In this document: positions 8,174 to 15,766 of the stretch, piece after piece
Numbering within the stretch: position 1 is the stretch's first letter
Layout: each line of letters opens with the position of its first letter
NCBI GenBank assembly: GCA_007695285.1
Contig: REEC01000141.1
Span: 1 to 40,298, forward strand
Length of the DNA: 40,298 nucleotides
Direction of reading: 5' to 3'
From: Spirochaetaceae bacterium
Lineage (GTDB): Bacteria; Spirochaetota; Spirochaetia; DSM-27196; PXBQ01
Position numbers and translations under genes: made by a program
The notes under the pieces: model-generated
The model's database searches: none
What the model was told of the DNA's origin: nothing
What the model saw: only the letters and a program-made list of their open reading frames with translations

Positions 8174-9208
8174 TTATCGAGTATTCGGCGATTCGAGCAC
8201 GATCTCGACGCGGCGGTTGAGGTGCAGTCGGTCCGAGTCCGACGTGATCGCTCGGTCGGCACCGTACCCAACGATCAGATCCGGCGCCGGCAGCCCCGCA
8301 TCGGCCAGGAAAACCGCGACCGCCTCCGCCCTTTCGCGAGAGAGCGCGAGCAGAAACTCTCTCGGTCCGGCCGGCGCGCAGTGTCCTTCGACCACGACGC
8401 GCAGCCCCGCGGCGACCGCGGCGCTAATCCCCGACAACTCCGCCTCGAGCTCACGAACCGCGGCGTCGGTCAACCGCGCGCTATCGGGTGCGAAGTACAC
8501 CGTGCTAACAGGCTCGTGTGTCACGTTGTCGGCGCGGTGCGAATCGGTCGCGTGCGGCGGTTCCGGTTGAACGGCGTCGCGTATCGCCGGCTCCGGTTGC
8601 ACGGTATCGCGTCCCGCCGTGTCCGGCGACACCGGTCCGGGCGTCGCTTGTTCCGGCTCGGAAAGCGCAGTGGCGAGTGGCGGCTCGCGCCGCTCGCGCT
8701 CGGGGGGTACCGACGGCTGCGCGGCGACGGATGCCGCTTCCGACCGCGGGACTTCCGTACGCCGGTCCGGTGAGCGGTCGGCAACCCGCGGCGAGCGAAA
8801 AACCGAATAGACGGCGCCGACGATCACGAACACGGCCACGGCGAGCGCGATCACACCGATGTAAGCGCGTGAGGGCCCGGGGCCGACGTACTTCGAGACG
8901 TCGACGGTTTGTCTCGCGATTTGCACCGAGCCGACGGAGACCGTTATGACCAGGTTGCCCCGGCGTCCGATCACGGTCGAAAGCCGCATCACGGGTCGCG
9001 ACCGTCCGAACCGCGTGAGATGCGCGAGCCGAAACGTCGTGAGCAACTCGTGCCGTTGCGCGGTCGTGCGGTACACACGGACGACGGCATCTTCCTGATG
9101 AGCTTCTATCGGCGTGATGCCGGTCTCGCCGCGTGACATCCGCTCGAGCGGCGCAACCGTGACGAGTCGGCCATCATCTATTTCGATCGCGATCTTCTGA
9201 AGAGGCAT
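8174..9208 (-). CDS. membrane protein: Hsp70 substrate-binding-domain-like N-terminus, one transmembrane helix, C-terminal OmpA-like domain
   Basis: The 344-aa protein has three parts. Residues about 4-105 follow the DnaK beta-sandwich (SBD) pattern: IEIDDGRLVTV and a TGITP stretch, then QEDAVVRVYR, LLTTFRLAHL, RSRPVMRLSTVI and GNLVITVSV. These line up in order with the DnaK strands around VMTVLIP, NQTAVTIHV, LGRFNLTDI, GMPQIEV and GILHVSA. Residues about 115-137 form one hydrophobic helix, and a P/E/R-rich linker runs to about 228. The end is an OmpA domain with VYFAPDSARL, VEGHCAPAG, LSRERA and LNRRVEIVL. The Asp that contacts diaminopimelate in classical OmpA is Ala here, although the Arg in LSRERA remains. 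ATG 9208 is chosen because a -10 element places transcription almost on it; ATG 9217 is the alternative. The SBD would face the cytoplasm and the OmpA domain the periplasm. Confidence 0.78.
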   Translation of the reverse strand: MPLQKIAIEIDDGRLVTVAPLERMSRGETGITPIEAHQEDAVVRVYRTTAQRHELLTTFRLAHLTRFGRSRPVMRLSTVIGRRGNLVITVSVGSVQIARQTVDVSKYVGPGPSRAYIGVIALAVAVFVIVGAVYSVFRSPRVADRSPDRRTEVPRSEAASVAAQPSVPPERERREPPLATALSEPEQATPGPVSPDTAGRDTVQPEPAIRDAVQPEPPHATDSHRADNVTHEPVSTVYFAPDSARLTDAAVRELEAELSGISAAVAAGLRVVVEGHCAPAGPREFLLALSRERAEAVAVFLADAGLPAPDLIVGYGADRAITSDSDRLHLNRRVEIVLESPNTR

Positions 9209-9215
9209 CGCGTCC

Positions 9216-9267
9216 ATTATGATTCGGGGGTCGCGGGTTTGCAACCCGCCGCGAGTTGCGATACGAT
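9216..9267. promoter_or_regulatory. divergent promoter pair sharing one TTGCAA -35 element inside a palindrome
   Basis: TTGCAA at 9239-9244 is self-complementary. On the plus strand it is followed after 17 bases by TACGAT (9262-9267), serving the giant surface-protein gene at 9290. On the minus strand it is followed after 17 bases by CATAAT (9221-9216), placing transcription at about 9209, the start of the OmpA-like gene. The hexamer overlaps the palindrome 9233-9249 (7-bp arms GCGGGTT/AACCCGC around TGC), which could be an operator controlling both genes at once. Confidence 0.5.
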
Positions 9268-9289
9268 TGCGGCGACGCGACGGAGACAC

Positions 9290-12200
9290 ATGAAACGGGG
9301 AAACAAAGCGAACTCGCACGCAATCTCTCACGTCGCGCGGACTTTTCTGATCGCGATAACGGTGTTTTTCGCGTCGGTCGTCGCGGCCGGCGCCGAGGCG
9401 CACGATACCGGGGCGATTCTTCCGCCCGGCGCCGACCGGTTCGTGCCCCGCGATGAAGAGGCGCCCGCGGCGATATTTTCGACACGGCTCGGCGAGGCCG
9501 ATGTCGACCTCTTCATCGACGGCACGTGGACGACGGGAAGTATTCTCGCGGGTGGTTGGAGCTTTGGGGAAGACGGCGCGGTCCGGTCGCAGTTTCCCGG
9601 CTTCACGCCAAATCCTTTCTACAACTCGGTCGAGCTCGTTCTCTCGCTCTGGTTGATGGAACGATTCTCATTTGAGACCGTGATCGTCGACGACTTCACA
9701 CTTCAGTCGTTCTTCCTCGGGTACGACGGTTTTTCCGGCGAACCGCTGCGCTCCGTCCGGCTCGGGTACGGTCCATTCGAGTTCCCGTCGTATCCGTTCA
9801 TCGAACTCGGCGATACGCCCGCACCCGCGCCCGGCATCAAAGCGGCGATCGAATCGGATCGCTCACGCACCGATATCATGCTTCGCTACGACGGGGTCGC
9901 GCGCACACGCGAGACGTTCCGCGGCAAAAACCGGGTCGAGAGCACCAGGATCCCGGTCTCGGACTACACGACCGGTAGATTCTTCGTTCTGCCCGACGCC
10001 GGCGTCGCGGAACTGCGCATCCTGATCGAAGACTCCTCGGGTGACGTCCAGGAGTCCGGCACGGCCTTCGCGCGGAGCTATCGCGAGGCGGTCCCCGGTA
10101 CCGATTTCACGGCCTCCACGGCCGACGGCCTCGTCACGTTTCGACGCCGTATCGCGGGGCGTGTGCTCGTTTACTACACCGTCGACGGCGCGCCGGTCGG
10201 GGACTCCTCGCTCGGATTAGGATTTCTCGCCGCTGAGGTCGACGGCCTGATCGACGCCGACGGCACGCCGGTTGATTTTTCGTTCGACGGCACGAATGGC
10301 CCGACAGTGTACCTCGGGCGCCCGCTCAACGAGTACGCTGTCGAGGTCGCCGGCCAGGACTATCTCCTGTTGTACGAGCCGAACCGGTTCTCTCCGTTCG
10401 AGTTTGCGAATCGCTACGAACTCGACGCGGGATCCGGCGAGAGTTCCGCGCTCGAGACGGCGCTCGTTCGCTCCCCGACCGGCGCGACGGTTCCGGTCGA
10501 GCCGCGGTACGCGGTGAGTGTTGCCGCCGACGGACGGACGCTCGTTCTCGGCGATACGTCGTCGCCGCGCGCGCCCGCGGCACGGTATCCACTCGCGTCC
10601 GGGTCCCCCGCCTACCCCGCGCTGTACGGCCCGGGCCGCGTGCGGTCATCATCGTACGCCGAGTTTGCGATCGAGACGACGCGCGTCGTGCCGGTCGAGC
10701 GGATCAGAATCGACGCGGAGTTCCGGCCCGGCACGGTCCGCGTGTTCCGCTCGGGCCGCGAGTCGTACGACTTCTCGGTCGCCTCCGACGGAACGGTCAC
10801 TCTTCGCCCGCCTCCGGGCGACCGGGAGAAAATCGAGATAACGTACTCGCAACCCGGGATAGATTCGGCGACGATCGCCGCGGGGATCGGCTCGACGATC
10901 TCGCTGAGCGAATCTCTCACGGCGCGGCTCGCGCTCGGTGCCACGTGGGACCCGATACGTTCCGGTCACGTCGTCGATCCTGAGGCGAGCCCCGGGAGCG
11001 CGGTCTTATCCGCGTCGGTCGCGGGCGATTTCGAGCGGTCACGGTTCAAAGCCGACGCGGCGACGCGGTTTTCGGTCCCCAACACGACCGGCCTTCTCCG
11101 GCTGATGCCTCCGCGCGGCCGGCGCATCGTCGTCACGCCGACCCCGAGCGGAATGTACCCCGCTTCCGCGCCGTTTGATCGGATCGACGCGATCGACGGA
11201 CCCGGTCCGTACGATCTGGACCAGACAAACCGCGGCCGGGCGCTCTTTGTCGATCACACGAGCCGCGACGCGTTCGGGAACGTCACCTTGCTTCCGATCG
11301 GCTCGTCCGCGGTCGGCCCGCCCGAGCCGTACGCCGAAGGTGGCCGGATCGGCCCGTACCCCGCGCGCGACTCTACGTCCGGAAGCACGGTCGCGGTTCT
11401 CGATTTTGATCTCGACCCGGCGGACTCAGCGGGCAACGGGGCGGGAAACGGTCTGTGGGTCGGCGCGCAGTTCTACGGCGAGGCGCTCGGCTCCGAGACT
11501 CTGCATGACGTCACAAAAATCTCGCTCACGTGGCGAGCGCTCGAAATCGAGGACGGGGAGGTCGACGTCTTTCTCCAGATCGGCGCGATCGACGAGGACC
11601 TCGACGGCGACGGCGAGATCGACCGCGGACGCGACGAGTACGACCCGTGGATTCCGTTCACCGACATGAACGCGGGCGTGACGCTCCGAGCCGGCGGGCA
11701 TACGGTCGGTTCGACGCGCGTCGGAACCGAAGACGCCAATCGCAACGGGGTTCTCGACCGCGAGATCCCCGAACTCGTGGTGACTCGGTACGTCGGGTCG
11801 GCGTCGGCGGCGTCGTCGGACGAGTCCCAAACAGCTGTGTTCGATCTCACCGGTCTTCCCGCCGAAAGGCGGGACGCGCTCGAGGCGGCGCGCGGCGTGC
11901 GGGTTATCGTCGTTCGGTCCGGCGCGACGCTTGCTCGTGGTCGCATCGCGATCGAGAGTTTTGAGCTCAACCGCGCCGATGTGAGCGCGATACGGTCGGC
12001 CGACGCGACCGGCGCCGTCGTCGCCGCGCGCCACGTGATCGACACGGCGTTTGCCGCAAACCGTCCCGCCGACGCACAAAACCTCGGCGTCGGTGAGGAA
12101 CACGAGGTCCTCGAGATCGAGTGGTCGGACCTGAACGCGGGTACGGTCGGTGTCGCGGATCACGTCACGCCTTTTGACGGAAGCGATTACCGGCTTTTCG

Positions 12201-14194
12201 GTTTTTTTGCGCGCCGCGTTGCGTCGGCGGACGGTTCGCCGGCGACCGGCGAGCTCCGGTTGGCCGCGCGCCTGCTCGCGTCGGCGGAAGCCGAAGGCGA
12301 GATCGCGATCGAGGTTGAGTTACCCGCCGGCGAGACGTGGCACAAGATCGAAATCAACCGCGACAGCGGCGTCGTGTATCGTGACGGTGAACCCGCCGCG
12401 AACGCCGTACTCCGCGACACGACACCCGGTTCGGCGCGACTGCACCGCATCGAGTTCACGGTGCCGGCCGAAGGCGGTCAAACGGCAGGGATCGTGCGAT
12501 TCACCGAGCCGTACGCGTCGGGAGTGCGCTCGCGATGGGATTTCGTCGCGCGCGCGGCGTACTCGTGGGCCGCATCCGGCCCTGTCTTGACGCTCGGCGA
12601 GGTCACGGCGGTCGCCGACGCACGGTTTTCCGCCACGGGTGAGTTCCGGGTGGCCGATATCTTCGACACAGCGCCTCCTTCCGGTTCGACGTCGCTCATA
12701 CTCGGCGCGACCGTCTTTGGTATCGGCACCGAGATTCGCCATACCGCGGAGGCGACCCCCGACGAGCTCGAGCTCTCAGCCGGCCACACCGTTCGCGCAC
12801 CCGAAACCGGTCCGATCTCGGTCTCCGATGTGTTTGACGCGACGCCGAACTCCCGGTTCGCGGGTACGACCCGGATCACCGCAGGCCTCGGCGGCTACGG
12901 CACGTACTCGTTTGAGACCGCCGCAACGGTTACCGGCGATGGCGCTGCCACGACAAACCGCGTCGAACAACGGTGGAATGCGAGCGCACGCATCGTACCG
13001 CGGGTTTTTGGGATTCGTTCGGAGTACTCGGCAACGCAGACTTCGCACGGTTACGACGGCGACCTGTCGACGTACGGCGCCGCGTGGGTAGCGCGACACG
13101 CTCTCACTACTCCGTTTGCCGAAGGAAGCTCGATCGAACGCCGATCGCGGATCGAGGCTCGCGCGACGGCCGGTCTCTCGACGGGTGAGATATCGTTCGC
13201 GCCGCGTCTCGCGACGCGGAACACCGCGGAGACCGACGGTTTTCGCCGCCACGAATTTGGGGCCCGCCTCGCGCTTCCGTTCCCGCTCGGGCCGCGCGTT
13301 TATGGGCTCCTGGTCCGCATAGAGTACGACCGTTCGTTTCGCGCGGTGTACGACGACACGGGATCGACGACGTTCGCGGTCGATCTCACCGACGCGTTCG
13401 ACGCGGTGACGGACGCCGGATACCTCGGACTCGCGGTACCGTACGCGGAGCTGTTCTCCCCGCCCGATCGCATCGGGTTCCCTGGGTCCGGCGCCGCTCG
13501 CTTTCTCGAGTACTCGCCGACCGCGACGATCGTTTTCTCGCGGCGATTCGGATCGCGAGTGATCGACCTCTTCGCGCCGTCGAGAGTCGACGCGACGTAT
13601 CGGCGCACGTTCACTCTCGACGGCGAGACGGTCTACGCCACATATCGATGGACCGTTCGGACGACATTTGCCGCGATCAATCTTTTCGGCGAAGTCGGCG
13701 CGTACCCGGTCTTTTCGTGGTACCGGAGCGATGAAACCACGACAACCGTCGCGATCACCGGAGAGAGCGACTCTCCGTCCGAGCTCCGAGTAGCGAACAG
13801 CACGACGATCTTCGTCGAATCCGAACGCAAAATAACGACCGACGGCACGTTTGTGTGGTCGGTCGGCGTGGATACGCCGCCGCCTCGTTTCCTCCGCGGT
13901 AATCACTCGATCACGTACGCGTGGACCGGACGACCGAAGCGTTTCTTCGGCTTTGGCTGGGTGGAAGACAGGATCGCCGAAGGCGCATTTTTCCGGAATT
14001 CGCTCACGCTCGCCGGAGGGTATCGGGCAGCCGACACCGCCGAGACGACTGTTTCAGGACGCGTCGAGAGCAAGTTGGCGCTTGCAGAACGAGGGTCGTT
14101 CGCGATCAACGCCGGGATCGGAGTCGCTTACCGCCCAACCGGACGCGTGACGATAGGCGGTCTGATCGGATTTGAAGCGGTGTACAAATTCTGA
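9290..14194 (+). CDS. giant secreted outer-membrane/surface protein, SprA-like features
   Basis: The 1634-aa product begins with MKRGNKANSH, a hydrophobic segment and an Ala-rich cleavage region near residue 37, so it is exported. The whole protein is beta-rich with many T/Y/F/R strands, and it ends in FEAVYKF, a C-terminal aromatic typical of outer-membrane barrels. The N-terminal third has blocks such as SRTDIMLRYDGVAR then STRIPVSDYTTGRFFVLPD, and Ig-like repeats in which a G/T-rich segment leads to a hydrophobic VxYxVDG or IEITYS strand. This order resembles SprA/Sov of Bacteroidota, as do two calcium-loop motifs: DxDxDGxID at 770-778 and DxNxNGxLD at 815-823. SprA identity is a hypothesis only. 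GGAG lies four bases before the ATG, and a 17-residue upstream extension is rejected because it lacks a ribosome site. Confidence 0.75.
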   Translation: MKRGNKANSHAISHVARTFLIAITVFFASVVAAGAEAHDTGAILPPGADRFVPRDEEAPAAIFSTRLGEADVDLFIDGTWTTGSILAGGWSFGEDGAVRSQFPGFTPNPFYNSVELVLSLWLMERFSFETVIVDDFTLQSFFLGYDGFSGEPLRSVRLGYGPFEFPSYPFIELGDTPAPAPGIKAAIESDRSRTDIMLRYDGVARTRETFRGKNRVESTRIPVSDYTTGRFFVLPDAGVAELRILIEDSSGDVQESGTAFARSYREAVPGTDFTASTADGLVTFRRRIAGRVLVYYTVDGAPVGDSSLGLGFLAAEVDGLIDADGTPVDFSFDGTNGPTVYLGRPLNEYAVEVAGQDYLLLYEPNRFSPFEFANRYELDAGSGESSALETALVRSPTGATVPVEPRYAVSVAADGRTLVLGDTSSPRAPAARYPLASGSPAYPALYGPGRVRSSSYAEFAIETTRVVPVERIRIDAEFRPGTVRVFRSGRESYDFSVASDGTVTLRPPPGDREKIEITYSQPGIDSATIAAGIGSTISLSESLTARLALGATWDPIRSGHVVDPEASPGSAVLSASVAGDFERSRFKADAATRFSVPNTTGLLRLMPPRGRRIVVTPTPSGMYPASAPFDRIDAIDGPGPYDLDQTNRGRALFVDHTSRDAFGNVTLLPIGSSAVGPPEPYAEGGRIGPYPARDSTSGSTVAVLDFDLDPADSAGNGAGNGLWVGAQFYGEALGSETLHDVTKISLTWRALEIEDGEVDVFLQIGAIDEDLDGDGEIDRGRDEYDPWIPFTDMNAGVTLRAGGHTVGSTRVGTEDANRNGVLDREIPELVVTRYVGSASAASSDESQTAVFDLTGLPAERRDALEAARGVRVIVVRSGATLARGRIAIESFELNRADVSAIRSADATGAVVAARHVIDTAFAANRPADAQNLGVGEEHEVLEIEWSDLNAGTVGVADHVTPFDGSDYRLFGFFARRVASADGSPATGELRLAARLLASAEAEGEIAIEVELPAGETWHKIEINRDSGVVYRDGEPAANAVLRDTTPGSARLHRIEFTVPAEGGQTAGIVRFTEPYASGVRSRWDFVARAAYSWAASGPVLTLGEVTAVADARFSATGEFRVADIFDTAPPSGSTSLILGATVFGIGTEIRHTAEATPDELELSAGHTVRAPETGPISVSDVFDATPNSRFAGTTRITAGLGGYGTYSFETAATVTGDGAATTNRVEQRWNASARIVPRVFGIRSEYSATQTSHGYDGDLSTYGAAWVARHALTTPFAEGSSIERRSRIEARATAGLSTGEISFAPRLATRNTAETDGFRRHEFGARLALPFPLGPRVYGLLVRIEYDRSFRAVYDDTGSTTFAVDLTDAFDAVTDAGYLGLAVPYAELFSPPDRIGFPGSGAARFLEYSPTATIVFSRRFGSRVIDLFAPSRVDATYRRTFTLDGETVYATYRWTVRTTFAAINLFGEVGAYPVFSWYRSDETTTTVAITGESDSPSELRVANSTTIFVESERKITTDGTFVWSVGVDTPPPRFLRGNHSITYAWTGRPKRFFGFGWVEDRIAEGAFFRNSLTLAGGYRAADTAETTVSGRVESKLALAERGSFAINAGIGVAYRPTGRVTIGGLIGFEAVYKF

Positions 14195-14283
14195 CGAACG
14201 AGGTCGGATGAATGGACGCAGCGGGACGATCGGAGTATAGTCAGATGGCGTGACCGGACACGCTAAAACGGCAGGCCCTGGTT

Positions 14284-14313
14284 TTGGTTTTTTCCGGAGC
14301 GAAGTTGTATAAT
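14284..14313 (+). promoter_or_regulatory. promoter of the first beta-barrel gene
   Basis: A perfect -10 TATAAT (14308-14313) lies 18 bases after TTGGTT (14284-14289). Transcription would start near 14320, giving a leader of about 17 bases that holds GAGGAGG in front of the ATG. A small GCGTG/CACGC hairpin at 14248-14263 precedes the promoter. Confidence 0.6.
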
Positions 14314-14336
14314 TTGTCTGAATTGAGGAGGAATAA

Positions 14337-15677
14337 ATGCGCTTGAAAAAGGCGATCGTTGTTTTTCTCGCCGTGCTTTTCGTCGTATCCGGCACCGCAT
14401 TTGCGGACGAGGCCGGTTTCGGTTTTGGGCTGGGCCTCGGGATCGGTGTTCAGAGTTTTCCGCAACCCGACGGCGATCTGAAAACGTACCAGTCTTTGAG
14501 CCTTACTCCGGACATCTCGTTCGGAAAGTTTGGTCTCGGCCTCGACGTGCGAATCAACTATACGTTCACGGGAGGCGACGACGGCGATGAGTTTGAGATC
14601 AGGCGGGAAGACTGGGATCCTGCGGCCGCGGGCCTCAATTTCCTCGAGCTCTATCTCCCAAAAATCCGCTACGCGCGATGGGCTCACAAAGGTGACCCAT
14701 TGTTCGTGATGTTCGGCTCGATCGACGCTGCGGTGCTCGGGAACGGCTTCATCCTCGGGAACTACGCGAACACCCAGTTTCTGCCGCAAAGACGCATTTT
14801 TGGGTTGAGTCTCGACGTCGACGGTGCGCTTTTTAACTTCCCGTACGTTGGTATCGAGACGTTTGTCGCGAACCTCGCCGCGTTCGATCTTTTTGGAACC
14901 CGATTGTTCGTGCGTCCGTTGATCGGCATGGACATCCCGATTGCCCGCAACCTGCAGATCGGCACGACTCTCGTGATCGATACCGATCCGTACTACCACA
15001 CGCGGCTTATCGACGAGACCGCACTCCCCGCGGACGCGGACGACGCGTCGGTGCTCGTGTACGGTCTCGATTTTCGCCAACCAATCCTCTCGAACCCCGT
15101 GGTCAGTCTCGCGACGTTCGGCGACCTGGTTTTCCAGAACAACGCTCAAGGCGGCATGCTCGGTGCGGGCGGCCGGTTGATCGGAATCATCACGTACGGA
15201 GCGCAGCTCCGGTTCCTCGGCGACAACTTCATCCCGGTTTACTTCGATTCGACGTACGATTTGAGACGGCCCGACAAGTACGCGGTGTACAACGCCGAGG
15301 AAACGCTGATCGAGGGGCACGTCGGCTGGTTTGCGACGGCCGGTTTCTCGCTGCTCAACGATATTATCGTGTTCAACGTGAACATGAGCGGCCCGTTCGG
15401 CGACAAAGACGGCGTCTCGCCGACCCTGGGATCGCAGTTCATCATCGCCGAAGGGCTGATCCGTGGAGTGTCGCTCTCGGCTCACTACACGAAGTTTGAG
15501 ATTGAAGCCGCGCGCGACATCTTCTCGGCCGAGAACGCGGTGATCGGAGCGCGGTTCAACTATCGAACCGGGCCCGCCGTCGTGAGTCTCGTCTACGACG
15601 TGAAGTACGACCCGACCGACGACGCGAAGCCCTGGAAGGTCACGTCGGGCCTCGAGACGAGTATTCAACTGTTCTGA
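14337..15677 (+). CDS. predicted outer-membrane beta-barrel protein
   Basis: The 446-aa product has a clear signal peptide: MRLKKA, a hydrophobic core, and a SGTAFA cleavage site near residue 22-23. The mature part is made of alternating amphipathic strands rich in G, F, Y and D, with turns such as DDGDEFE, and it ends IQLF. Residues around IDAAVLGNGFILGNYAN and LFGTRLFVRPLIGMDI match the barrel of the next gene, so the two are paralogues. No enzyme motif is present, and a porin or structural surface role is likely but not shown. GAGGAGG, five bases before the ATG, is one of the strongest ribosome sites in the window. A tandem 18-bp repeat follows the stop. Confidence 0.82.
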   Translation: MRLKKAIVVFLAVLFVVSGTAFADEAGFGFGLGLGIGVQSFPQPDGDLKTYQSLSLTPDISFGKFGLGLDVRINYTFTGGDDGDEFEIRREDWDPAAAGLNFLELYLPKIRYARWAHKGDPLFVMFGSIDAAVLGNGFILGNYANTQFLPQRRIFGLSLDVDGALFNFPYVGIETFVANLAAFDLFGTRLFVRPLIGMDIPIARNLQIGTTLVIDTDPYYHTRLIDETALPADADDASVLVYGLDFRQPILSNPVVSLATFGDLVFQNNAQGGMLGAGGRLIGIITYGAQLRFLGDNFIPVYFDSTYDLRRPDKYAVYNAEETLIEGHVGWFATAGFSLLNDIIVFNVNMSGPFGDKDGVSPTLGSQFIIAEGLIRGVSLSAHYTKFEIEAARDIFSAENAVIGARFNYRTGPAVVSLVYDVKYDPTDDAKPWKVTSGLETSIQLF

Positions 15678-15694
15678 CCAGATTGTTCTGACAA

Positions 15695-15730
15695 AACGAG
15701 AGACAGGATGTGAACGAGAGACAGGATGTG
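15695..15730 (+). repeat. tandem 18-bp duplication between the two barrel genes
   Basis: Bases 15695-15712 are repeated exactly at 15713-15730. The unit reads AACGAGAGACAGGATGTG. It lies 18 bases after the stop of the first barrel gene and 36 bases before the FecR-barrel ATG. It looks like a recent slippage duplication in the spacer, and could also duplicate a small RNA or protein recognition site. Confidence 0.85.
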
Positions 15731-15766
15731 TATGAAAGTGTTATTGAGTGAAACGAGGGGGAGAAT

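Noticed and set aside
12776..13906. 376-codon minus-strand open frame inside the giant surface protein
   Set aside because: It is Arg-rich, unstructured and overlaps a gene whose C-terminal barrel pattern is clear.
14241..15668. 475-codon open frame antisense to the first barrel gene
   Set aside because: The sense strand has a signal peptide, strong ribosome site and barrel pattern; the antisense product is charged low-complexity with no ribosome site.
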